Shown here: positions 1 to 6,362 of the stretch, piece after piece | Layout of the letters: every line of letters begins with the position of its first letter | Position numbering within the stretch: the first letter of the stretch is position 1 | NCBI GenBank assembly: GCA_023399275.1 | Contig: JAEWQH010000101.1 | Coordinates: 1 to 6,438 of the forward strand | Source of the DNA: Bacillota bacterium | Lineage (GTDB): Bacteria; Bacillota; Clostridia; Christensenellales; CAG-138 | Direction: 5' to 3' | DNA length: 6,438 nt | The notes under the pieces: generated by a model | Databases searched by the model: none | The model's input: only the letters and a program-made list of their open reading frames with translations | Told to the model about the DNA's origin: nothing | Program-made: the position numbers and the translations under genes

Positions 1-2640
1 GGCATTCATGATGCGCTGCATTCTTTCGGAAAATTTTTCAGCCTGCACAAGGTTTGTGCGCCGATATGCCGCAATTTGCTCACTCAAAAGCTTTCGGAGC
101 AGCTCCGCAGCAAGGTTCTTTTCTTTCATCCTGCCGACTTCCTCAAGAAAAGCCGGATCGAACAGCGAAAATTCCTCATTTCTATCCGAAAACAGATTTA
201 TGACGCCGTCACTGCGGATGCTCTGTCCCAGCATTGCATTGATTTGCTCGTTGATTTCCTTAAAGGACAGCTTGCGCGGGCCGGATATCCGGCTGAGCGC
301 CACCCGTACCGCTTCAAAATAGGCGGCCTCCATACGCTGGTCTTTATTCAATAAACTCTGACACAGCGTTCTGGCCTGACGCAGCAGCATAGATTCTTTT
401 TGGAACAGATTTTGCGTGTTTTCCTCCTTGCCCATGATGAAGTTGATGCCGCCGGTAATCAAATCCGCCCGCGCCTTGTCGTCGCTGTTTTCCTGTATAA
501 ACGCGGCGTAATCAAAGCCGTGAAACAGCTCGCCGCACACCCGCAGCTTTTCCTCAAACTTGGGCAGCGCGGTTTTGGCAATGTCCATGTCGCCGTAGTT
601 CTTACGGTCGCGGACGGTATAATCGTTCATCGCTTCCTTGAGCGCGCGGGCGATGCCCACATAGTCAACGACGAGGCCGCCTTCCTTGTCCCTGAAAACA
701 CGGTTGACGCGGGCGATGGCCTGCATCAGGTTGTGGCCGTTCATGGGCTTGTACACATACATCGTGGCAAGGCTGGGCACGTCAAAGCCTGTCAGCCACA
801 TATCCACGACGACGGCAATTTTCATCGGGTCGCCGTCGTCTTTGAATTTGCGTGCCAGCTCTTTTTTATAGGTTTTGTTGCCGATAATATTTCGCCATTC
901 CTCCGGGTCGTTGTTACCGGAGGTCATCACCACTTTTACCTTTTCCGTCCAGCCGGGGCGCAGTTTAAGCAGCTCGTTATAAATCTGTAAAGCGATGGCA
1001 CGGGAATAGGCCACGATCATGGCTTTGCCGGTCAGCAGGTTTTCCCGGCTGTCCTCATAATGGGCGATAATATCCCGGCATAGAGTATCAATCGTTTCCG
1101 GCGCGGCCAGGATGGCCTCCATCGTTCCCAATTCTTTTTTGCTGCGCTCTATGTCCCGCTCGTCCGCGTTCAGCGCCAGCAGTTCATACGTGGCGTCGAT
1201 CTGGCGCAACACATCTTCATTAAGACCGAGGTTCATAACCCGGCTTTCGTAGTAAACAGGCCGCGTCGCGCCGTCCTCCACCGCTTGGGTCATATCGTAA
1301 ATATCTATGTAGTCGCCGAACACTTCCCGTGTATTGTGATCTTTTGTGGAAACCGGAGTACCGGTAAAGCCGATAAAGGTTGCTTCCGGCAGGCTGTCCC
1401 GAATGATGCGGGCCGTGCCGACAACCACCGTGCCGTCTTTTTTCACCCGTTCCGTCAGTCCGTATTGGCTGCGGTGGGCTTCGTCCGCCATGACGATAAT
1501 GTTGCGCCGCTCGCTGAGCGGTTCGGCGGATTCTTCAAACTTCTGCATGGTGGTGAAAAAGATGCCGTTGGCTTGCCGTCCGGCCAGTAGTTTTTTCAAG
1601 TGCTCGCGGCTTTCCGCATGTTCCGGTGTCTGGCGCAAAAAGTCCTTGCAGGAGGCAAACTGTGTATAGAGCTGGTCGTCCAAGTCGTTGCGGTCGGTGA
1701 TGACTACAATGGTGGGGCTGTCCAACGCCTGCTGCAACAATCCCGCATAGAACACCATAGACAGAGATTTTCCGCTGCCCTGCGTATGCCAGAACACGCC
1801 GCCTTTGCCGTCCGTCTCGGTGGCATGGCGGGTGGATTCCACCGCCTTTTTTACCGCGAAATACTGGTGATACCCGGCCAGTATTTTTTTATCTTCCGGC
1901 GTGTCCTGCGAAAACAGGATAAAGTGTTTTAGAATATCTAAAAACCGCCCCGGCTTCAGCATACCGTTGAACAGAACGTCGTACCGGGCAAACTGCGTTT
2001 CCTCATAGCTGCCGTCAACCGTCTTCCAATCAACAAAACGGTCAAAACCCGCCGTAATGGTGCCGACTTTGGAATCCACCAAGTCGCTGATAACACAGAA
2101 AGCATTATATTGGAACAGGGACGGAATCTCATGCATATAGTTCTTGATCTGGCGGTAGCCGTCGGAGAAGTCGGTTTCTTCCCGGATACAGCTTTTCAGT
2201 TCCACCACCACAAGGGGCAGGCCGTTGATGAATATCACAACATCCGGTCGCTTGGTCTCATGCTCCATTACCGTCCACTGGTTGATGGCATGGAACAGGT
2301 TATTGTTCACGTTTTCATAATCAATCAGACGGATAATTTCATGCTTTGTCTCGCCGTTTTTCTGATAGCTGACCTCCACGCCGTTTTGCAGCCAGTCCAT
2401 AAACTGCCGGTTCTGCTGTACAAGGGCACCGTGTTCCATATGTAAAAGCTTATATATCGCCTCATCCACCGCCTGCCTGTCCGCGTTGGGGTTGATATGC
2501 GGCAGCCTCTCGGTCAGCGCGTCCATGTATAAAGGATTGCGAAAATCCCGCGCGATGTCCGGGCCATACAGGCGCGTATAGCCCAGCTCGTCCAGCAGGA
2601 TCATGACGGCGTTTTCGTAGTTTGATTCAAGGAAGGACAT
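1..2640 (-). CDS. hsdR: Type I restriction enzyme R subunit HsdR (C-terminus cut by window edge)
   Basis: Motor and nuclease subunit of a type I R-M complex: with HsdM/HsdS it translocates DNA using ATP and cuts unmethylated DNA. The frame is open without a stop for 880 codons from ATG at 2640 to base 1, so only the C-terminus is missing. Visible in order: an N-terminal PD-(D/E)xK nuclease with RPD (D133) and ELK (E147, K149); Walker A QGSGKS (K291); DEAH at 386-389 (ADEAHRSQYG); helicase motif III FTGTP (425-429); motif V around TGFD (617-620); and motif VI QAIARVNRVFR (640-650). A helical C-terminal region follows and should bind the methylase core. Family members are usually about 1000 residues or more, so perhaps 100-200 are off the edge. 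The start is fixed by AAAGGAG 9 bases upstream and by the short gap after the preceding gene. It is last in the visible operon. No frameshift or missing catalytic residue was seen. Confidence 0.96.
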   Translation of the reverse strand, partial: MSFLESNYENAVMILLDELGYTRLYGPDIARDFRNPLYMDALTERLPHINPNADRQAVDEAIYKLLHMEHGALVQQNRQFMDWLQNGVEVSYQKNGETKHEIIRLIDYENVNNNLFHAINQWTVMEHETKRPDVVIFINGLPLVVVELKSCIREETDFSDGYRQIKNYMHEIPSLFQYNAFCVISDLVDSKVGTITAGFDRFVDWKTVDGSYEETQFARYDVLFNGMLKPGRFLDILKHFILFSQDTPEDKKILAGYHQYFAVKKAVESTRHATETDGKGGVFWHTQGSGKSLSMVFYAGLLQQALDSPTIVVITDRNDLDDQLYTQFASCKDFLRQTPEHAESREHLKKLLAGRQANGIFFTTMQKFEESAEPLSERRNIIVMADEAHRSQYGLTERVKKDGTVVVGTARIIRDSLPEATFIGFTGTPVSTKDHNTREVFGDYIDIYDMTQAVEDGATRPVYYESRVMNLGLNEDVLRQIDATYELLALNADERDIERSKKELGTMEAILAAPETIDTLCRDIIAHYEDSRENLLTGKAMIVAYSRAIALQIYNELLKLRPGWTEKVKVVMTSGNNDPEEWRNIIGNKTYKKELARKFKDDGDPMKIAVVVDMWLTGFDVPSLATMYVYKPMNGHNLMQAIARVNRVFRDKEGGLVVDYVGIARALKEAMNDYTVRDRKNYGDMDIAKTALPKFEEKLRVCGELFHGFDYAAFIQENSDDKARADLITGGINFIMGKEENTQNLFQKESMLLRQARTLCQSLLNKDQRMEAAYFEAVRVALSRISGPRKLSFKEINEQINAMLGQSIRSDGVINLFSDRNEEFSLFDPAFLEEVGRMKEKNLAAELLRKLLSEQIAAYRRTNLVQAEKFSERMQRIMNA

Positions 2641-2649
2641 AAGTGCGGG

Positions 2650-2656
2650 CTCCTTT
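2650..2656 (-). promoter_or_regulatory. Ribosome binding site of hsdR
   Basis: Read on the minus strand this is AAAGGAG, placed 9 bases before the ATG at 2640. It lies in the 20-base gap after the TAA of the coiled-coil gene. It supports 2640 as the hsdR start and shows that hsdR has its own initiation site rather than relying on coupling. Confidence 0.8.
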
Positions 2657-2660
2657 CGGG

Positions 2661-3059
2661 TTATTTCATTCGTTTCTTAATTTCAGGGTGGTCTAACAAG
2701 CCTAATAGCCCGTTGATTTTTTCTGGGTTACTTAGCAAACTGCCCATTGCGCCATACTTTGCTCCAGCTTCAAGCTCTTTTTCTTTACTCTCAAGCTCGT
2801 TTTTGTGTTCCAACGCAATGATATCTAGCTTATACCTATGTTCAGATTCGGCTTTTTCCATTTCTAATGCATGTTTTTCTTTCAAGGAGTCGATATCAAT
2901 TTTGTGTTGTTCCATCAATTTGTTTATTTCGTGCTCGTTTTGCTTTTGTAGTTCATTTATTTTTATTTGAGCAGTTTTCCTTGCGGAAAAATAAGCAAAA
3001 AAGCCTGTTACCAATGCGGGGATACATGCGATTAAGAGAGTATTTAGCATATCCATCAT
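2661..3059 (-). CDS. Small membrane-anchored coiled-coil protein of unknown function in the hsd operon
   Basis: I do not recognise a named family. The 132-residue protein has one N-terminal hydrophobic segment (about residues 5-24, ending FFAYF, then positive S-A-R-K), which suggests a membrane anchor with the rest in the cytoplasm. A highly charged, proline-free helix (about 30-97) rich in Glu, Lys and His follows and is almost certainly coiled coil. A short tail (99-132) holds GSLLSNPEKINGLLGLLDHP and ends in basic KKRMK. The ATG at 3059, or the adjacent one at 3056, is chosen because GGAGG lies 5 or 8 bases upstream. A TTG four codons earlier would overlap that site. The gene sits between hsdS and hsdR with gaps of 15 and 20 bases, so it should be co-transcribed with them. 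Its base composition is clearly more AT-rich than hsdR, which suggests separate acquisition. It could be a membrane tether or accessory of the R-M complex, an unrelated defence gene, or a passenger. The role is open. Confidence 0.8.
   Translation of the reverse strand: MMDMLNTLLIACIPALVTGFFAYFSARKTAQIKINELQKQNEHEINKLMEQHKIDIDSLKEKHALEMEKAESEHRYKLDIIALEHKNELESKEKELEAGAKYGAMGSLLSNPEKINGLLGLLDHPEIKKRMK
2775..2906 (-). repeat. Four degenerate 11-residue (hendecad) repeats in the coiled coil
   Basis: Within the coiled-coil protein, His recurs exactly every 11 residues at 52, 63, 74 and 85. Three of the four are preceded by an acidic residue at -1 or -2. The units begin HKIDIDSLKEK, HALEMEKAESE, HRYKLDIIALE and HKNELESKEKE. 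Positions 3, 5 and 8 of the first three units are hydrophobic or Ala (I/I/L, L/M/A, Y/L/I), and the fourth keeps only Leu at position 5. This is periodicity in the protein and not an exact 33-base DNA repeat. It fits a hendecad coiled coil, which is less twisted than a heptad coil. Confidence 0.5.
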
Positions 3060-3064
3060 TATTA

Positions 3065-3069
3065 CCTCC
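3065..3069 (-). promoter_or_regulatory. Ribosome binding site deciding the start of the coiled-coil gene
   Basis: The minus strand reads GGAGG here, in the gap after the hsdS stop. It is 5 bases from the ATG at 3059 and 8 bases from the next ATG at 3056. It excludes the upstream in-frame TTG at 3071, which overlaps the site. Confidence 0.8.
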
Positions 3070-3074
3070 AAAAA

Positions 3075-4283
3075 TTAAACTGGCACCTCAATTTCGCCGC
3101 TCATAAGTTTTGGGAGCATGGTGTCACGGAGCGCAGCAAGGTTTTGATTCTCTTTGTGCAACTCACTTATCTTCTTTTGAAATTGCATTACAATTATAGC
3201 AAGTTGCTGGATATGAACATCATGTTCTAAAGACGGAGGAAATGCTATTAGGTATTTCATGATAGCTGATTTATCCCCGCGGGGCATTTTTGTCCCTTTT
3301 GATGTCACTGTTGCATAATCGAAAAATGCATCACTATAAAGAATGCTATATAAAAGTCCGCTCAAATATTTATGTCTTGCTCTAATAACGAGGACATCAT
3401 TTGAGCAACCACCAATTTTATTTGCAAACCATATTTTCTTAAAATACGGGCGGATATTTGATATCAATATATCTCGCTCTACGTATCTACTTGCAGCAGG
3501 AGTTGATGGCAACGAATAAGCCGATACAACACCTTGTTTATTTGCCAGCATATTTTCTGTGGATATATAATTCTCTGCATTGCAATACTTGGTTGGCATT
3601 CTTTCTGTAACATATCGCGCAATATCTCCAAGTGAGCCAACCCGCCAGCCTTTGGGAATCGGGCCAAGCTCACTGTCAACAAACTCACCGTCTTGAAACG
3701 GCTCAAAATCCACAAACCAGCTTTTGAAAATAGCTTGTGCCTGCGCCTCAAGATTGGCGCTGATTTTGTTGTTCAGTTCGATTTTGTCATCAAGGCAGGA
3801 GAGCGTAGCGGAAATAGCGCGTTGCTCGGGGAAACTGGGATAGTCGATCTTGACTTTTTTTAATTCAGCACTCTTTATGCCAAAAACAGTAGTGCCTGAA
3901 CTTCTTGACTCAATACGGCTCTTCGTTTTTGAATATTGCAAGGTGTAGAATAAAAAAGTACTGTCTAATATGTCAGCTTTTGCTTGTAGAATAATGATTC
4001 TCTGAGCAAAAGCTTGCTTTTCATCAGTTTTTATAAGTGCCACCTCACCAAGAGGCGCTTCGGTGGTGAATATCACATCTCCCTTATTAGGAATACCTCT
4101 TCTCATCCATTCATCATAAAAATTACTGGCAATAAACTCGTTTGGTTCTTGAACTCTATTTTTCTTAATTATTTTTGCTGTAATTAAAGGTATCCCAAAT
4201 GATTGCTTTGGCGGCGTTTTCCCCCTGTAATCAATGAAATCTGCTATTTTCCCAAGTTCAGTAGTGTTCCACCCATCTCTCAT
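3075..4283 (-). CDS. hsdS: Type I restriction-modification specificity subunit HsdS
   Basis: DNA-recognition subunit of the type I complex: each of its two target-recognition domains (TRDs) reads one half of a bipartite site, and helical conserved regions set the spacing and hold HsdM. The 402-residue length is normal. TRD1 spans about 5-150, opening GWNTTELGKIADF, with RGKTPPK near 20-26 and GDVIFTTEAPLGEVA at 68-82. The central conserved helices start at PEQRAISATL (about 152-200, with LDDKIELNNKI and FKSWFVDFEPF). TRD2 runs about 213-350 and opens GWRVGSLGDIARY in parallel with TRD1. The C-terminal conserved helix ends LRDTMLPKLMSGEIEV. The start overlaps the rhuM stop as ATGA and has a perfect GGAGGTGA upstream. 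Both TRDs are more AT-rich than the helix between them, consistent with domain exchange. No stop or frameshift is present. The target sequence cannot be read from this. Confidence 0.95.
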   Translation of the reverse strand: MRDGWNTTELGKIADFIDYRGKTPPKQSFGIPLITAKIIKKNRVQEPNEFIASNFYDEWMRRGIPNKGDVIFTTEAPLGEVALIKTDEKQAFAQRIIILQAKADILDSTFLFYTLQYSKTKSRIESRSSGTTVFGIKSAELKKVKIDYPSFPEQRAISATLSCLDDKIELNNKISANLEAQAQAIFKSWFVDFEPFQDGEFVDSELGPIPKGWRVGSLGDIARYVTERMPTKYCNAENYISTENMLANKQGVVSAYSLPSTPAASRYVERDILISNIRPYFKKIWFANKIGGCSNDVLVIRARHKYLSGLLYSILYSDAFFDYATVTSKGTKMPRGDKSAIMKYLIAFPPSLEHDVHIQQLAIIVMQFQKKISELHKENQNLAALRDTMLPKLMSGEIEVPV

Positions 4284-5305
4284 TCTCGCTCACCTCCGGT
4301 TTTACCCTTCAGCTTTTTCTGCGCCTGTTTGATGGTCTCTAGATAGTCTTGTTCAGCGCGTGAGGGCAAGTCAGCCATCCGCTTGCGGTATTTTTTGTAT
4401 TCCTCCGTTGCTTTCTCAATAGCGGCTTGACGGCTAACCGTCCCCGCGTTCTGCAAGACGCCTTTTCCGTAACGCTGGGCAAAGTCATCCACCTGCGGCA
4501 GCCAGTCCTTCATGTACATATGCTCGTGGTTGAGCGCGTGCAGCTCCGCCAAATCGAAAAACGCCGAAACCATGCGGTTCAATACGGCCAGTTCTTTTTC
4601 GTCCAAATAATTTTTGGCAATCAAGGCGTCCTCCTTTTTCGGCTGGTCACCGGGAAAGGTTTTCATTCCCATAAAAGGCTTATCCGCATCGGCACGGCGG
4701 TGTATGATCTCCGCGGAGGTCTGTTTGTTGACGGCATAATGCATTTTGTTCTGGACAATCTGGAAAAACTGCCTGCATTCCTCTGATTTCGAGTCATAAT
4801 CAACGCTTGTTGCAAAAAGCTCTAAAAGCTGACGGTAAAACACTTTCTCGCTGGAACGAATATCCCGGATGCGCTCCAAAAGCTCTTTCCAATAGTTGCC
4901 GCCACCCGCTTTTTTCAGCAGGTCGTCGTTCATGGTAAAGCCTTTAATGATGTATTCCCGCAGCCGTTCGGTGGCCCAAATGCGAAACTGCGTGCCGCGC
5001 AGCGATTTTACACGGTAGCCGACAGAAATAATGACATCAAGATTGTAGTAGTCTATCTGCCGTTCAACCATTCGCGCGCCTTCATTTTGAACTGTTGCAA
5101 TTTTTACAACAGTTGCTTCACGCGAAAGTTCGCCTTCTTCAAAAACATTTTTTATGTGACGTGAAATCGTCGATTTATCGCGTTGGAACAGGTCGGCCAT
5201 CTGGTCGAGGGACAGCCAAACTGTCTCGTTTTCCATGCGAACATCAATTTTTGTCGCTCCGTCCTCGGACTGGTACATGATGATTTCTGTGTCTTTATAA
5301 CTCAT
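4280..5305 (-). CDS. rhuM: RhuM-family protein inserted between hsdM and hsdS
   Basis: 341-residue member of the RhuM family (named after a Salmonella SPI-3 gene), whose biochemical activity is not established. The N-terminal part (about 20-55) reads VWLSLDQMADLFQRDKSTIS, which looks like a helix-turn-helix. The family core follows: YYNLDVIISVGYRVKS (86-101) and QFRIWATERLREYI (106-119). A helical C-terminal half contains AEIIHRRADADKPFMGMK and ends in a very charged Lys/Glu-rich tail. The ATG at 5305 is chosen because the conserved family N-terminus starts there and a G-run lies 9 bases upstream. An in-frame ATG at 5350 would add 15 residues lying wholly within hsdM. The start overlaps the hsdM end by 11 bases and the stop overlaps hsdS as ATGA, so it is an integral operon member. 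Family genes are known beside type I R-M genes. A DNA-binding or accessory defence role is inference. Confidence 0.9.
   Translation of the reverse strand: MSYKDTEIIMYQSEDGATKIDVRMENETVWLSLDQMADLFQRDKSTISRHIKNVFEEGELSREATVVKIATVQNEGARMVERQIDYYNLDVIISVGYRVKSLRGTQFRIWATERLREYIIKGFTMNDDLLKKAGGGNYWKELLERIRDIRSSEKVFYRQLLELFATSVDYDSKSEECRQFFQIVQNKMHYAVNKQTSAEIIHRRADADKPFMGMKTFPGDQPKKEDALIAKNYLDEKELAVLNRMVSAFFDLAELHALNHEHMYMKDWLPQVDDFAQRYGKGVLQNAGTVSRQAAIEKATEEYKKYRKRMADLPSRAEQDYLETIKQAQKKLKGKTGGERE
4290..4297 (-). promoter_or_regulatory. Strong ribosome binding site of hsdS inside the rhuM 3' end
   Basis: GGAGGTGA on the minus strand is a full match to the anti-Shine-Dalgarno sequence. GGAGG ends 9 bases before the hsdS ATG and lies within the last codons of rhuM. 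With the ATGA overlap it indicates translational coupling plus strong independent initiation. Confidence 0.85.
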
Positions 5306-6329
5306 AACCAATTGCCCCCAATCTCTGGCGTATTTCTTCCTCCAGCTCATGGCTCTGCATAAACAGATCAGTCAACTCGCCAGTAAGCCGTGTCATCTTT
5401 TCCTCAAAGGGTTCACCGTCATCCTCCTGCTCGGCAAGGCCGACATAGCGCCCCGGCGTGAGAATGTAATCCTGCTTTGTGATGTCCTCTGTTGAAACAA
5501 CAGCACAGAAGCCCACTTCGTCTTCAAGCGTTCCGGCTTCAAACGCATCAAATGCGGAAGCAATTTTTCCTATGTCTTCATTGGTCATTTCCCGCAGGCG
5601 GCGGGAAATCATCGTGCCCATATTGCGGGCATCGATGAACAGCGTCTTGCCCGGCTGCTTTTTGGCACGATTCAAAAACCAAAGCGAAACCGGAATCTGC
5701 GTGGTGTAGAAAAGCTGGGGCGGCATGGCAATAATGCCTTCCACCAAATCGTCTTCTATGATCGCTTTGCGGATATCGCCCTCGCCGCCGCTCTGGCTGG
5801 AGAGGGAACCGTTGGCCAACACCATACCAATGCGGCCCCTTGCGCTCATGTGGTAGATCATGTGCTGCATCCACGCGAAGTTGGCATTGCCCGACGGGGG
5901 CAGGCCGTATTTCCAACGAGGATTATCCGCCAGTTTGTCCGCGCCCCAGTCGGAAAGGTTAAAAGGAGGGTTCGCCAGTATGTAGTCGGCCTTCATGGTC
6001 GGGTGTAGGTCGTTGAAGAAAGTGTCGGCCTGGCTTTTGCCAAAGTCGGCCTCTATGCCGCGAATGGCAAGATTCATCCGGCATAGCTTCCATGTGGTTG
6101 GATTGCTGTCCTGCCCGTAGATAGAAAGGTTGTTGATGTTCCCTCTATGCGCTTTTACAAACTCGGCGGACTGCACGAACATGCCGCCGCTTCCGCAGCA
6201 GGGGTCGTATACACGACCGTTAAACGGTTTGATGACCTCCACAAGCGTATGTACCACACAAGAGGGAGTGTAGAACTCTCCGGCGTTTTTGCCCTCCTGC
6301 TCGGCAAACTTACTAGATAGTGTCGACAA
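5295..6329 (-). pseudogene. hsdM: Type I DNA methyltransferase HsdM, N-terminus removed by IS insertion
   Basis: N6-adenine methyltransferase subunit of the type I system. The remaining frame has an upstream conserved block KFAEQEGKNAGEFYTP (7-22), the SAM-binding motif DPCCGSGGMF (42-51), YGQDSNPTTW (71-80), the catalytic motif NPPF (120-123) and the C-terminal TPGRYVG segment with a charged helix. Roughly 340 family residues remain of the usual 500 or so. The missing part is the N-terminal helical domain used in target and partner contact. The frame opens only at a TTG (6329) lying in the IS end, with no ribosome site, and an in-frame TAG occurs a few codons further up. Real HsdM similarity begins near 6314. 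The adjoining sequence encodes a transposase C-terminus, so this is an interrupted gene and probably inactive. Its 5' part should lie beyond the IS, outside the window. It overlaps rhuM at its 3' end. Confidence 0.88.
5315..5319 (-). promoter_or_regulatory. Weak ribosome binding site for rhuM
   Basis: The minus strand has GGGGG, 9 bases before the ATG at 5305, inside the end of hsdM. It is a poor match to GGAGG, so rhuM probably depends on translational coupling to hsdM through the 11-base overlap. Loss of hsdM translation could therefore lower RhuM. Confidence 0.4.
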
Positions 6330-6332
6330 TAG

Positions 6333-6362
6333 ATCATACTAAAACTGCAGCCCAAATAGCAA
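6333..6362 (-). promoter_or_regulatory. Candidate outward promoter at the IS end
   Basis: On the minus strand TTGCTA (6357-6362) and TATGAT (6333-6338) are separated by 18 bases. They match the sigma-70 consensus at 4/6 and 5/6 positions and point out of the IS into hsdM' and the operon. Transcription would begin around 6320-6327, too close to the TTG at 6329 for normal initiation there. It could still feed rhuM, hsdS and the later genes. The pair lies partly in transposase codons and may be chance. Confidence 0.35.

Noticed and set aside
400..2445. Several plus-strand open frames (400-990, 1285-1590, 1600-1932, 2110-2445)
   Set aside because: They lie opposite the hsdR frame, which has all its helicase and nuclease motifs. 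Their translations show no family features and they lack convincing ribosome sites.
2713..2970. Plus-strand Ser/Phe-rich open frame opposite the coiled-coil gene
   Set aside because: Its composition is the antisense image of Lys/Glu-rich helix codons, whereas the minus-strand gene has a good ribosome site and operon spacing.
3060..3071. TTG start for the coiled-coil gene
   Set aside because: The TTG overlaps the GGAGG that best serves the ATGs at 3059 and 3056.
3855..3861. Run of seven T in hsdS, and a similar run at 1884-1890 in hsdR, as phase-variation tracts
   Set aside because: Seven bases is short for slippage switching, both frames are intact, and such runs are common in Lys-rich codons.
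3075..4283. Inverted repeats for an hsdS inversion (shufflon-like) switch
   Set aside because: Only protein-level similarity is seen between the two half-repeats. I found no long inverted DNA repeat, second hsdS copy or recombinase gene in the window.
5306..5350. N-terminal extension of rhuM to the ATG at 5350
   Set aside because: It has no ribosome site just upstream, the extra residues lie within hsdM coding sequence, and the recognisable RhuM N-terminus starts at the later ATG.
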